A stretch of DNA of 64,000 bases from JAKZVK01 sp965261065 (GCA_965261065.1 OZ253444.1:4402001-4466000), one strand, 5' to 3'; counted from the first letter of the stretch, positions 48,827 to 58,244 are shown. The notes: generated by a model from the letters alone, not told the origin. Translations and numbers: made by a program.

Positions 48827-50492
48827 CCAGGATTTCCATTTTGGCCCTGGCACGGTCACAGGATACACCCCCGCTGCGCCGAATACCACGTCTTTTCGCG
48901 CTGAACCCTGCACATCACCTCCGCCGGTAGGCGCCAGGGCTCGTCCGTCCGCTCACAGACGTTGATTGAGCGGACTGAACGGCGCTCCGGCCGACACTGC
49001 TCCCTGCGAAACCTTTTTGGAGCCAAAAACTGTTGATCCTCGCCCGGGCAACGCTACCCACCCGGCACAGGCAGCGCCCAGATCCTATGCAGCATGTCAC
49101 CGAACAGCCGCCGGTTCAGATGCCCCTCCGCCAGCAGCAATCAGTAGTAGCGAGCATGCTTGACCAGCCGACCGCCGGTCTTCATCAACCTGTGTTGCAA
49201 ACTCGTTAGCGACCAGCTTTTGATTCGCTGCGGCAGCCCTAGCCGCCGCCACAGGTTGCCCAGGTTGTAGGCCAGCACGCTGAGTTGCAGCCGTACCTCG
49301 TTGGCTCGGAAGCGGTGACACGACAAGCGGGTCCAGTGCGTGGCCTGTTTACCTTCTTTGATCCACTGCTCCGCCGTGCCGCGCTTGTTGTAGAACCGCA
49401 CGACCGAGCGGCTCGGCAAGCTCATGCTCGTCACGACAAATCCGACGCGCGGGAATAGTTCGCCCTGGTGATGCTCGACCTTGGCGACAACTCGCCTTGC
49501 CTTCGACCAGCTCTCGGCCTGATAGCGAAAACTCTTGTAGCGCACTAGGGGCTTGGCGTTCGGCCTGCCCGGTGGCCGAAACAGGATGTCCTCGATCTCC
49601 AGCTCCAGGCTCTTGTTCGCCGGGATGCGAATCACGTAGTCCACGCCGCGCTCCTCCATCGCCTCGTAGATCTCGGGCTTGGCGAAGGCGGCGTCGGCGC
49701 GGAACGTCACCTGTTTGCCCTCCGCCTGTTGTCGTTCGATCTCCGGCAGTAGCAGCTCGTCCCAGTCCTCGGCGCTGTGCACGTTGCCGGGACGCAGCTT
49801 CGCGCCTAGGCAGTCGCCGTGCTGGTTGAACAGCAACAGCGGGTGATAGCAGAGGGACTCAAAATGGCCGTTGTAGGCACTGCCTTCCTGTTGGCCGTGG
49901 ACGGGGCTCTCCGTGGAGTCCATGTCGAGCACCACGCGGTCTGAACCGTCGGGAGCTTCGGCTTGCGCGACCAGCTCCCGGTTCACTGCCATCAGCCCCA
50001 GCAAGTTCTCTTCGCTCGCCAGCATCTCCGTCTCGAAGCCATGCAGCGTCGAGGTCAAGGCTGCTCCGCGATCCCAGTTCCTCTTCGAGCCGATCAAGCG
50101 AAAGGTCGGATCGGCGGATACTCGAACGGCGTCATTGAGGTCCTCGTAGCCAGCGAGTCGGCTGTAGACCGACTGCCGCAGCAGATCGGCCAGCGCGAAC
50201 TTCTTGTTCAAGCCTTGTCGCGAGTCGCTGAGATGCTCGTCGATCAGCTGGCCGAGTCCGAGTCGTTCATCCAGTTCGCGAACGAGAATCAGACCGCCAT
50301 CCGAGGTGACTCGCGATCCTTGGAAATCGACTTTGAGAAATCCATTGAACGTGAGCTGAAACGGCTTGTTTTCTTTTTCACCCATCGGGTGTTGACCTCC
50401 ATGGCGTCCTTATCGGGCTCTAGCCCCTATCAATAAAGACGCTGAAGGTCGCTGGATGGTCTGAAGCTTATACATCAAATTGAAAATGCGGG
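48827..50492 (-). mobile_element. IS1380-family insertion sequence, copy C
   Basis: The element spans 1666 bp, flanked by TTAGG at 48822-48826 and 50493-50497. Its ends are identical to copies A and B. It was inserted in the nuclease gene between the codons for KYL and NYSVV. Confidence 0.96.
49056..50385 (-). pseudogene. IS1380 transposase of copy C with nonsense mutation
   Basis: The frame is the same as copy A up to LMKTGGRLVKHARYY, where the tryptophan codon TGG has become TGA at 49141-49143, removing the last 29 residues (sense strand). All catalytic residues lie before the stop, so partial activity cannot be excluded. Otherwise the copy is almost identical to A and B, so the mutation is recent. 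Confidence 0.9.
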
Positions 50493-50803
50493 TTAGGTAT
50501 TTCAGCTCGGGACCGTCCTCCTCGGTTGCTCCATCGGGGAATACGATGTCTCCTTGATGTGTGCCGGTTCAGCCGGAACGGGAGAGCGAGCGCTCCGCGT
50601 TAGTGTAGATGCCGCCCTGCGGGCTGGGATTTTCAAGGCATCAGGGTCTATCGATCCGATAGGGTTTGGGGACGAGCGCGAAAGAGGACTTCCGCGCCCG
50701 TGGTCATCGTCTCGATGAGCCCGCCGGGCTATCCCTCGGCAGGGTTGCTTCCCAGCAGAGCCCGCTTCCGTTTCACTCGGCAACGCCATTGTAACTCCCA
50801 CAG

Positions 50804-51776
50804 TCAAGCCGCCTGGCGACGCCGCAGCTGCCGTTGCTGTCGAGCCTGCTCCAGCTTGCGGTCGCGGGCGGCGTGGATCTCGTCCCGCCGTCCTGCCAGC
50901 AGGTCCTCCGGCGTCACAAACCAGATCGCGCTGTGCAAGCGCACCGTGTTGTAGTGCTCGACATAGCGCTGGATCAGCCGACGCGCATCCTCCGGCGTCA
51001 GCGGCACGCCCGGCCTAATACATTCGCTCTTCAACGATTTGTGCCAACGCTCCAACTTGCCGTTCGACTGTGGATAATAGGGCGACGTTCTCACGTGCGT
51101 CATCCCCGAGATACGGATGAATTCCTTGAAGTCCTTGGCGAGGAACTGCGGCCCGTTGTCGGAGATGAGGCGCGGTCTGGCATCCGGGTATTTCTCCTTC
51201 GCGGCTTGGAGAATGATCTCGATGTCGGCCTCCTTCATCGCCTCGCGCAAGCCCCAGTGCACAATCGAACGGCTGTAGCCATCCAGCACGCTGCACAGGT
51301 AGTAGAACGTACCCGAGATGTTGATGTAGGAAACGTCGATATGCCAATGTTGATGCGGCTCTAGCGGCTGTTGGAAGCCCGTCCCTTTCAGCGACGTTTT
51401 GTCGTTCCACTTGCGCAGCAGCCCCGCCCGGCTCAACACCCGCCAGACGCTCGACGGGCTGACCGCCACGATGTCGGCGTCGAGCATCATGAACGTCAAC
51501 CGCCGGTAGCCTTCCAGCGGATGCTGGCGATAAAAATCGAGGATGGCCTGCTTCTCCCACTCTTCGAGCCAGAAATCTCGGGGAACCCAACCGTTGTGCT
51601 CGTTGAGAGAGCCGTAGCGCCGGCGCCAGGAGTAGAACTTGCTGGGCGCGATGCCGAGCCACTGGATGAAACGCCCGGCGTGGATCTCGGTCTTGTCGGA
51701 CCAGCGCCGCACGAAATCGACGATCTGGTCGCGCACGTCGGGCGGCGTCCATGTTTTGGTCAGAGTTCCCCAAGGC
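50804..51776 (-). CDS. IS3 OrfB transposase, copy 2
   Basis: It is entered by -1 frameshift from OrfA near 51780; an internal GTG at 51736 would give 310 residues. It differs from copy 1 at very few positions (SRAGLLRKW against SRAELLRKW, TPEDLLAGR against TPENLLAGR). The D, D, E catalytic residues in DVSYIN, SDNGPQF and NGKLERWH are kept. Confidence 0.92.
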
Positions 51777-52068
51777 TTTTTTTTAACGCGATGTGCTCGG
51801 CCATCAACTCGGCCAGAACCTCATCCTTGGTCTGGATCTTCTTCTCCAGCCGCGCGATGCGTTCCTGTTCGGGCTGACGACGGCTGCGGTTGTTGGTCTG
51901 GAAGGTGGCGGCTCCGTTCTCAAAGAACTCCTTCTGCCAGCGGTAGAACACCGTCGGCTGCAGCGCCAGCTCGTCGCAGAGTGTTGAGACCGGCTCCTTG
52001 TCCAGCAGATGCCGTCTCAGGATGGCGACCTTCTCTTCGGCTGTGTAGTGTTTCCGTGCTTTCCTCAT
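51760..52068 (-). CDS. IS3 OrfA, copy 2
   Basis: The protein has 102 residues, identical to copy 1 except ERIARLEKK in place of ERIERLEKK. Its end carries the A8 slippage run for fusion to OrfB. Confidence 0.92.
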   Translation of the reverse strand: MRKARKHYTAEEKVAILRRHLLDKEPVSTLCDELALQPTVFYRWQKEFFENGAATFQTNNRSRRQPEQERIARLEKKIQTKDEVLAELMAEHIALKKSLGEL

Positions 52069-52208
52069 GCGTTCCCTCCGTTAGCTTACCGGCGGAACGC
52101 TGTTCTCCATTTCCAGCTGAGGCGGGACAGATGCTCGAACGAAATGGTCGGTAGCTCGAAGACCTTGTCTTCGCCCAGAAAGTCACTGCGGTATCCAAGT
52201 GTGCTCAT

Positions 52209-52506
52209 TCGCTCTCTCCGTTGGACGTTGGATCCTTGTAGTTTCTCAGTTCGATCCACTATACCGCGCACAACAGATGCCGTCTCGGGCCAATCAAAGT
52301 CAGTGCGACGCCTCGAAGTAGACAGTCTACTCGGGGGCGACCTGGCGATCGGCAACTTGCCCCAGTTTTGCCTGTCTCACGCGGGGGTCCAGTCCACCTT
52401 GAACTCCTTGTAGCCCTTGAAGTAACGCATGAACGAGGATCGCACCGGGTATGGCTTTCTACATTGCCGCTCCTTCTGGCTGAGATTCGGCCGGGCAGCG
52501 CATCCG
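52209..52506. other. intergenic region between nuclease start and mrfA repeat
   Basis: The genes on both sides are divergent, so promoters for both should lie here. No recognisable RNA, gene or clear promoter boxes were found; short frames here have no family character. Confidence 0.4.
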
Positions 52507-52580
52507 ACAAAGACGCTAAGGACCGCAGGACACCAAGACGTGATGGGATTCTTTGCGAGCTTTGCGCCTTTGCGAGAAAC
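52507..52580. repeat. GTTTCTCGCAAAG palindromic repeat, copy 1
   Basis: The right arm reads GCGCCTTTGCGAGAAAC (ending 52580). The left arm (ACAAAGACGCTAAGGACC) is eroded. The same element recurs at 55071-55134 and 56409-56500. It lies 71 bp upstream of the chosen mrfA start. Confidence 0.75.
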
Positions 52581-52650
52581 AACTCCCTTGATCCCGCCGG
52601 CGAAATCGGTTACTCTGTTCAGAGGCGAACAAAAGGGGAACGAGCCAACT

Positions 52651-55053
52651 TTGAACCTCTCACTCAGCTTTGTCGATGCTCCCGAGCCGCAACCGCCGGC
52701 GCGCAATCCGCTCGTCCGTCAGGACCGTTCGCTTGAGCGCGCGGTGCAGTATCTCGAGGCCTTGCGGGACCAAGACGACTCGCCCGTCACCGCTATCCGC
52801 CGGCAGCCGGCTTGCGAGGCGCAGTTCGTCGAGATCCCCGAAACGGTTGCCTCGCGGCTGAAAGGGGTACTGGCCGAGCGCGGCATCACCCAACTTTACA
52901 GTCACCAACAGGAGGCGTTCACGCATCTCGCCGCCGGAGACAACGTCGTCATCACGACGCCCACCGCCAGCGGCAAGACCCTCTGTTACAACTTGCCCGT
53001 GCTGTCGGCCTTGCTCAACGACCCAAACGCCTGCGCACTCTATCTGTTTCCCACCAAGGCGCTCTCCGAAGACCAACTCGACGAGCTGCACGGCGTGATC
53101 GAGGCCATGGGCAGCGACCTGCGCGCCTTCACCTACGACGGCGACACGCCCCAGGACGCACGCAAAGCGATCCGACAGCGCGCCAACGTCGTCCTCACGA
53201 ACCCCGACATGCTGCACAGCGGCGTGCTGCCCCACCACACGCGTTGGGCACGGTTCTTCGAGAACCTGCGCTACATCGTTATTGACGAGCTGCATACCTA
53301 TCGCGGCGTGTTCGGCAGCCACGTGGCGAACCTGTTCCGGCGGATGAAGAGGATCTGCGAATTCTACGGCTCGAAGCCGCAGTTCGTGTGCTGCTCAGCG
53401 ACGATCGCCAACCCGCAAGCCCTCGCCGAGAAGCTGATCGAACAGCCCGTCGTCCCGATCGAATCGAATGGAGCGCCGGCCGGCGAGAAGTATTTCGTGT
53501 TCTACAATCCGCCGGTCGTCAACCGCCAGCTCGGCATCCGGCGCAGCTACATCGCCGAAGCGCGCCGCATGGCGCTGGGCTTTCTCGATCGCGGACAGCA
53601 AACCTTGGTGTTCGCCAACTCGCGGCTGGCGACCGAGATTCTGGTGCGCTACCTCAAAGACGCGATGGACCGCGGGAAGCTGCCACCGGCGTCGATCCGG
53701 GGCTACCGCGGCGGCTACCTGCCGCGCGAACGGCGCGAGATCGAGAAGCAGTTACGCGAGGGCGAGATCCTGGGCGTGGTGGCGACGAACGCGCTTGAGT
53801 TGGGCATCGACATCGGTTCGCTCGACGCGGTGGTGATGGCGGGGTATCCGGGGACGGTGGCCTCGACTTGGCAGCGTGCCGGGCGCGCCGGGCGGCGGCA
53901 CTCACTCTCGATCACGGTGCTGGTGGCCTCCAGCGCGCCGCTCGATCAGTACATCGTCGAGCACCCGGACTACTTTTTCGGCGCCTCCCCCGAACACGCG
54001 CAGGTCAACGCCGACAACGTCGAGATCCTCATCAGCCATCTCAAGTGTGCCGCCTTCGAGCTGCCGATTCAAGACGGCGAGACGTTCGGCCCGCACTCGA
54101 CCGAGGAGCCCTGCAAGTTCCTCGAGGAGATCGGCGTACTGCACCACGCGGGCGATTCATGGCACTGGACGTCGGAGTCGTATCCAGCCAACGCCGTCAG
54201 CTTGCGGACCGTCACCAGTGACAACTTCGTCGTGGTCGACACGACCGGCGAGCCGCAAGTGATCGGGGAGGTTGACTTCACGGCCGCGCTCACGACCCTG
54301 TACGAGAAGGCGATCTACCTTCACGAGGGCAAGCTTTATCACGTCGATCGCTTCGACTATGGGGAGCGCAAGGCCTACGTGCGGAGCGTCGAATGCAACT
54401 ACTACACCGACGCGATCGACTACACCCGGGTGAAGATCCTCAGTACGTTCGACACGGAGGTACTGGGGCCGGAGGTACTGAGGTCGGCGGCGCTGGGGCC
54501 GGAGGGGCTCAGCCCGGCGGTCTGCAATCATGGCGAGGTGCGGATCAACCGTCAGATCGTTGGCTTCAAGAAGCTGAAGTTCTACACCAACGAGAACGTC
54601 GGCGCGGGCAAGCTAGCGATGCCCGAGCAGGAGATGCACACAACGGCCTTCTGGCTGCACTTCCCCGAGGCGTTTCTGGCGCGGCTGTCCGAGTACAGTC
54701 CGACCGAGAAGCAGAACGGCGTCGCCGGGCTCGCGAACGCGTTGCGGACGGTCGGGTCACTGCTGCTGATGTGCGATCCGCGTGACTTGGGGGTGGCAAT
54801 CGGAGGGGACGACGAGGATGGCGCGCGCGGGTATGAGCCGAACCTCTACCTCTACGACAACTTCTCGGGGGGCATCGGCCAGAGCGAGCCGTTGTATCGG
54901 ATGCATGGGCGGTTGATCGAGCGCTCGCGGGAGTTGCTGGATTCGTGTCCGTGCGGGGCGGGATGCCCGTCGTGCGTGGGTGCGCTCGGTGAGGTGGGAG
55001 AGAAGGCCAAGGAGGTGGCGCGGCGATTGGTGGGCGAGATCCTGGGCTCCTGA
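52651..55053 (+). CDS. mrfA: DEAD/DEAH-box helicase MrfA (YprA-type)
   Basis: The protein has 800 residues. Helicase motifs: Q-like LYSHQQEAFTHLAAG, Walker A TPTASGKT near residue 105, DELH near 211, CSATIANP, LVFANSRLATEILVRY, GVVATNALELGIDIGSLDA and TWQRAGRAGRRH. The C-terminal DUF1998/MZB zinc site CPCGAGCPSC is near residue 770. MrfA is a 3'-5' DNA helicase acting with MrfB in repair of mitomycin C adducts in Bacillus. I chose TTG 52651 because family similarity begins there and AGGGGAA lies 10 bp upstream; an open frame continues to 52429 through a repeat. mrfB follows after a palindromic repeat. Confidence 0.92.
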   Translation: MNLSLSFVDAPEPQPPARNPLVRQDRSLERAVQYLEALRDQDDSPVTAIRRQPACEAQFVEIPETVASRLKGVLAERGITQLYSHQQEAFTHLAAGDNVVITTPTASGKTLCYNLPVLSALLNDPNACALYLFPTKALSEDQLDELHGVIEAMGSDLRAFTYDGDTPQDARKAIRQRANVVLTNPDMLHSGVLPHHTRWARFFENLRYIVIDELHTYRGVFGSHVANLFRRMKRICEFYGSKPQFVCCSATIANPQALAEKLIEQPVVPIESNGAPAGEKYFVFYNPPVVNRQLGIRRSYIAEARRMALGFLDRGQQTLVFANSRLATEILVRYLKDAMDRGKLPPASIRGYRGGYLPRERREIEKQLREGEILGVVATNALELGIDIGSLDAVVMAGYPGTVASTWQRAGRAGRRHSLSITVLVASSAPLDQYIVEHPDYFFGASPEHAQVNADNVEILISHLKCAAFELPIQDGETFGPHSTEEPCKFLEEIGVLHHAGDSWHWTSESYPANAVSLRTVTSDNFVVVDTTGEPQVIGEVDFTAALTTLYEKAIYLHEGKLYHVDRFDYGERKAYVRSVECNYYTDAIDYTRVKILSTFDTEVLGPEVLRSAALGPEGLSPAVCNHGEVRINRQIVGFKKLKFYTNENVGAGKLAMPEQEMHTTAFWLHFPEAFLARLSEYSPTEKQNGVAGLANALRTVGSLLLMCDPRDLGVAIGGDDEDGARGYEPNLYLYDNFSGGIGQSEPLYRMHGRLIERSRELLDSCPCGAGCPSCVGALGEVGEKAKEVARRLVGEILGS

Positions 55054-55070
55054 CAAGGGGCGGCAGGGTT

Positions 55071-55134
55071 GTTTCTCGCAAAGGACGCCAACCCATCCTG
55101 TCTTTCTTTGCGTCGTTGCGACTTTGCGAGAAAC
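55071..55134. repeat. GTTTCTCGCAAAG palindromic repeat, copy 2
   Basis: The arms GTTTCTCGCAAAG and CTTTGCGAGAAAC are perfect inverse copies, separated by about 38 bp. The whole intergenic space between mrfA and mrfB is this repeat, and the mrfB ATG begins at the next base, so the hairpin overlaps the position where a ribosome site should be. Confidence 0.85.
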
Positions 55135-56400
55135 ATGAAGCCTGACCTCACCAAGCAACTGGCCCACCTGCGGCGGCGCGTCCGCCGTATTGAGAAGAAT
55201 CCGCCTCGCCCGGCCTTCGAGCACGAACCACCCGCCCTCGAAACCGACCATCCCGAGCACTACAACGCCGACACCCTGCTCGACGGCAAGGTCGTGGAGA
55301 ACCAATGGGGGCGGTACTTCCTCTCAGAGCGCTTCTATCCCGGCACCCATCGCCACGGCAGCATGGACATTTCGCACCTCGGCGACCTCCCCGGCGAGCT
55401 ACTGAAGGGCGTCTCGCGAGACACCATCCCTGCGCACGACCCTTCGCGCTGGGCCTTTCTCGACACCGAGACGACGGGCCTCGCCGGCGGCACCGGCACC
55501 TGCGCGTTCCTGGTCGGAGTCGGCACGATCGAAGACGGCGGCTTCCGCGTGCGCTTGTTCTTCATGCGTGACTATGACGAGGAGACCGCCATGCTGGCCG
55601 GGCTCGCCGAGTTCCTGCGCTGGCACGACGTTCTGGTCACCTATAACGGCAAAGCCTACGACGCGCCGCTGCTCGAGACCCGCTACCGTCTCAAGCGGCA
55701 GTGGTGGCCGTTTGAGCGTATGCATCACCTCGACCTGCTGCATGGCGCGAGACGGTTATGGAAGCTGCGCATGGAGAGCTGCCGCTTGATGCAGCTCGAG
55801 TACGACATTCTCGGCGTCGTGCGCGAGGGCGACCTGCCCGGCGAGCTGATCCCGTACTACTACTTCGAGTACTTGCGCACGCGGCAGGCGTTCAAGCTGG
55901 TCCCGCTGTTTCATCACAACGTGATCGACATCGTCTCGCTCGCCTGCCTCACGGCGGTGGTGTTGCCGGCGTTTGCCGACCCGGCAGAGGCACGCTTGCG
56001 GCACGGTGCCGACCTACTCGGCCTGGCCCGCTGGCTGCGTCAAGGCGGAGAGCACGAAACGGCTACGAAACTCTACCGCCGCTCTATCGACGCCGGCCTG
56101 CCCGATGAAAACCTGTTTCGTGCGATGTGGGAGACAGCGCTGCTCGAAAAGAAACAGCGGCGCTACGACGAGATGTTGGCGATTCTCGAAGACCTGACCG
56201 GCCTCGAGAACGACTATCGCGCCCAGGCCTTCGAAGAACTTGCCAAGCACTACGAGCACCGCGCCAAGGACATTCCACAAGCTCTCCACATGACGCGCTC
56301 CGCCGAGCGCATCGGGCCCTCACCGGAACTGCAGCGCCGCCAAGCCCGTCTCGAAAGACGGCTGGCCAAGGAGCAAAAGCGAGAGCCAACGTTGTTGTAG
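55135..56400 (+). CDS. mrfB: RNase H-fold 3'-5' exonuclease MrfB (YprB-type)
   Basis: The protein has 421 residues. The DEDD-type exonuclease core has FLDTETTGLAGGTGT near residue 108 (D, E), VLVTYNGKAYDAPLLETRY (D) and LFHHNVIDIVSLACLTAVVL near 260 (H/D). C-terminal helical TPR-like repeats (ATKLYRRSIDAGLPDENLF) may bind partners. In Bacillus MrfB works with the MrfA helicase to remove mitomycin-damaged DNA independently of UvrABC. Gene order mrfA-mrfB is conserved. ATG 55135 (MKPDLTKQLAHLRRRVRRIE) immediately follows the palindrome, so translation may depend on coupling or on unfolding of the hairpin. Confidence 0.92.
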   Translation: MKPDLTKQLAHLRRRVRRIEKNPPRPAFEHEPPALETDHPEHYNADTLLDGKVVENQWGRYFLSERFYPGTHRHGSMDISHLGDLPGELLKGVSRDTIPAHDPSRWAFLDTETTGLAGGTGTCAFLVGVGTIEDGGFRVRLFFMRDYDEETAMLAGLAEFLRWHDVLVTYNGKAYDAPLLETRYRLKRQWWPFERMHHLDLLHGARRLWKLRMESCRLMQLEYDILGVVREGDLPGELIPYYYFEYLRTRQAFKLVPLFHHNVIDIVSLACLTAVVLPAFADPAEARLRHGADLLGLARWLRQGGEHETATKLYRRSIDAGLPDENLFRAMWETALLEKKQRRYDEMLAILEDLTGLENDYRAQAFEELAKHYEHRAKDIPQALHMTRSAERIGPSPELQRRQARLERRLAKEQKREPTLL

Positions 56401-56408
56401 GGTGCCGC

Positions 56409-56500
56409 GTTTCTCCCAAAGACGCCAAGGACCGTTAAGTTCGCCAAGCAAGGCAGAAGGCTTTGCGGGCTTTGCGGTTCTTGGCGCCTTTGCGAGAAAC
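56409..56500. repeat. GTTTCTCGCAAAG palindromic repeat, copy 3
   Basis: The left arm GTTTCTCCCAAAGACGCCAA and right arm TTGGCGCCTTTGCGAGAAAC are inverse copies with one or two mismatches. It lies between mrfB and the tmRNA gene and could also act as a terminator-like hairpin. Confidence 0.8.
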
Positions 56501-56578
56501 CATGAGGCGCCCCGCCGTAGTAGAATAAGGACGAGATCCGGGTTGGCGTAAGCCGGGCCGCATCTCTCTCCCATCCGT

Positions 56579-56931
56579 GGGGGCGTAACGGATTCGACGG
56601 GGCTGTACCGACGTAGAGAGGCATACCGGGTTCCGAGCTCCCGTTAAACGATCGGAAAAACAATAATTGCCAACGATACGCAGTTTGCGTACGCCGCCTA
56701 ATTAATTAGGTAGCCGTCCTCACCCGTAGGCCCGCATGGGGGTGCCGGACGTCACATGGCGGGATTGGCCTGACGCTTCTGTCCGGAGCCGATGGCTGAA
56801 AAACAATCGGGCTGGGCCGGTTCGTGGGTGTCCGCTGCTGACAACCGGCTGAGATTTCCAGCGGACTAAGTATGTAGGCTCTCTGCGGTGGACTTCTTCG
56901 GACGCGGGTTCGACTCCCGCCGCCTCCACCA
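56579..56931 (+). ncRNA. ssrA: transfer-messenger RNA (tmRNA)
   Basis: The 5' end GGGGGCGTAACGGATTCGAC is the conserved tmRNA start. Its first seven bases pair with CGCCTCC of the 3' end to form the acceptor stem, which is followed by discriminator A and encoded CCA. The T arm GCGGGTTCGACTCCCGC is present. The tag frame starts with resume codon GCC at 56669 and encodes ANDTQFAYAA, then TAA at 56699-56701. Length 353 nt is normal. With SmpB it frees stalled ribosomes and tags the product for proteolysis. The 3' end is a common integration site; an integrase remnant abuts it. Confidence 0.97.
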
Positions 56932-57130
56932 CTTTATCTCCTTTAGTTTCTTGGGCTTGTAACCTCCGGATAGAGAATGTAGCAAATTTGCGGCAAGATC
57001 TTTCGCAATCGGACCGCGCGTCCACGCCCGCCGCACGTGAGCATCAAGAAGATCCTGACGCTCTTTCACCCAGGCAGCGTAGTGCTTCTCGGTGATCCTC
57101 ACGGTGCTGTGGCCAAGCAGTATCGAGACC
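56932..57130 (-). pseudogene. tyrosine recombinase (phage-type integrase) C-terminal stub
   Basis: The minus strand reads VSILLGHSTVRITEKHYAAW, the C-terminal active-site region of a tyrosine recombinase, with the LLGHS histidine box and the nucleophilic tyrosine in HYAAW. It continues VKERQDLLDAHVRRAW and reads on into the tmRNA 3' end. Upstream of 57130 the frame is lost, with stops. Only about 60 codons of a roughly 400-residue enzyme remain. It marks an old island or prophage inserted at ssrA. Confidence 0.85.
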
Positions 57131-57450
57131 GTTCAAACGGGACGCTACCTGTGCTGAAGATGGCTCCGAATCAACAAGAACCTATTTTGCACGCCTGAAC
57201 TTCGTGCCAAATCTTCAGCCGCAAACAAGGCCCACAAAGGGTTTGTGGATTCATACACAGATTTCAGAAGCCGAACGGCTTTCGTTTGCCGCGGCGGCCG
57301 GCGACTGACGGGTGACCGGCCTCCGCTGCCGCATCTCAGCGCGGGCTAACGCCCGCGGCTCTGAGATTGGGTTCGTGAATCCCGCTTGTCAGGCACCGCC
57401 GTGAGTCGACCGCAACGTAATACACTGTTCTATTCGCACCATCATCAACC
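57131..57450. other. gene-free region, possible island debris
   Basis: No gene is seen. It contains a GC-rich palindrome (GCGCGGGCTAACGCCCGCG near 57338) and, at about 57364, a single GATTGGGTTCGTGAATCCC resembling one unit of the tandem repeat at 936-1140. The promoter for the SDR gene should lie at its right end. Confidence 0.45.
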
Positions 57451-58227
57451 ATGCACACTAAACCCATGCAAGTCGACCTCAGCGGCCGCACCGCCATCGT
57501 GACCGGCGGTGCCACCGGCATTGGCCGAGCTATCTCGGTGGGGCTGGGCCGCTCCGGGGCGTCGGTCGTCGTCAGCTACCACACCAGCGAGCAGGCCGCG
57601 GGCGAGACCGTCGCCGAGATTGAGCAGCTTGGCGGGACGGTCGTCGCCCATCAGGCCGACGTCACCCAAGAGAGCGACGTCGAAGGCCTGATTTTGCACG
57701 CCAAAGAGCGGTCCGGGCGGATCGACATCATGGTAGCCAACGCCGGCACACCGACCGAGCGCACGCCTAGCACCGAGTTGTCGAGCGAACAGTGGGACCA
57801 CGGCCTGGCCGTCAACTGTAAGTCGGTATTCTTCTGTGGCAAGCACGTGATCCCCGAACTTCCCGACGGCACGGGGCGGCTAATCGTCACCTCGTCCGTC
57901 AGCGCCCGAACGGGCGGCGGCGTGCAGCAGATCAGCTACGCCGCTGCGAAGGCGGCGGTCGAGAACATGGTGCGGCATTGGGCCAAAGAGCAAGCGCCGC
58001 GCGGGGTGACAGTGAACGCCATCGCGCCCGGCATCATCCGCACGAGAATTCACGAGATCTGGACGCCGCCCGACACCTACCAGCAGATGATCCGCGAGCG
58101 CATCCCAATGCAGCGCGACGGCCTGCCGGAGGACTGCGTGGGGTCAGTGCTACTGCTTGCGAGCGACGACGGCGGCTACATCACCGGCCAGGTGATAGAG
58201 ATCAATGGCGGGATGTTGATGGTGTAG
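57451..58227 (+). CDS. SDR-family 3-oxoacyl-ACP-reductase-like dehydrogenase
   Basis: The protein has 258 residues. It is a classical SDR with TGGATGIGRAISVGLGRSGA, VANAG, SSVSARTGG (catalytic serine), YAAAKAAVENMVRHW (Y, K) and the FabG-like ending VLLLASDDGGYITGQVIEIN. Such enzymes reduce keto groups with NAD(P)H; FabG-like sequence does not prove a fatty-acid role. ATG 57451 or ATG 57466 (MQVDLSG) are possible starts. The aminotransferase gene begins 17 bp downstream, so the two probably form an operon. Confidence 0.9.
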   Translation: MHTKPMQVDLSGRTAIVTGGATGIGRAISVGLGRSGASVVVSYHTSEQAAGETVAEIEQLGGTVVAHQADVTQESDVEGLILHAKERSGRIDIMVANAGTPTERTPSTELSSEQWDHGLAVNCKSVFFCGKHVIPELPDGTGRLIVTSSVSARTGGGVQQISYAAAKAAVENMVRHWAKEQAPRGVTVNAIAPGIIRTRIHEIWTPPDTYQQMIRERIPMQRDGLPEDCVGSVLLLASDDGGYITGQVIEINGGMLMV

Positions 58228-58244
58228 CGTTGTAAGGACTTTCG

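Larger units (their letters stand above)
50560..52129 (-). mobile_element. IS3-family insertion sequence, copy 2
   Basis: The element spans 1570 bp, flanked by GATG at 50556-50559 and 52130-52133. It is a few bases different from copy 1. It interrupts the nuclease gene near codon 26. Confidence 0.94.
44894..52208 (-). pseudogene. DNA/RNA non-specific endonuclease gene broken by three IS insertions
   Basis: The coding pieces are 52208-52134, 50555-50498, 48821-48520 and 45385-44894, joined through one GATG, one TTAGG and a shared TCAAG. The sum is exactly 936 nt, 311 residues. The protein starts MSTLGYRSDFLGEDKVFELP after a GGAGAGAG ribosome site. It has YLNYSVVMNQSTRQAFFSAA, the catalytic NPYDRGHLTRRD (DRGH), the metal-site NVTLQHANFNQDEWHALEKA spanning one insertion, and NIMCGPVFSPTDR. 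This is the NUC/EndA-like beta-beta-alpha metal nuclease family, which cuts DNA and RNA. No signal peptide is visible. As present, the gene cannot make the enzyme. Confidence 0.93.

Noticed and set aside
56866..57102. Small gene ending in WWRRRESNPRP
   Set aside because: This ending is the tmRNA T arm and acceptor read in antisense, a known annotation artefact. Only the part from 56932 upward is integrase.
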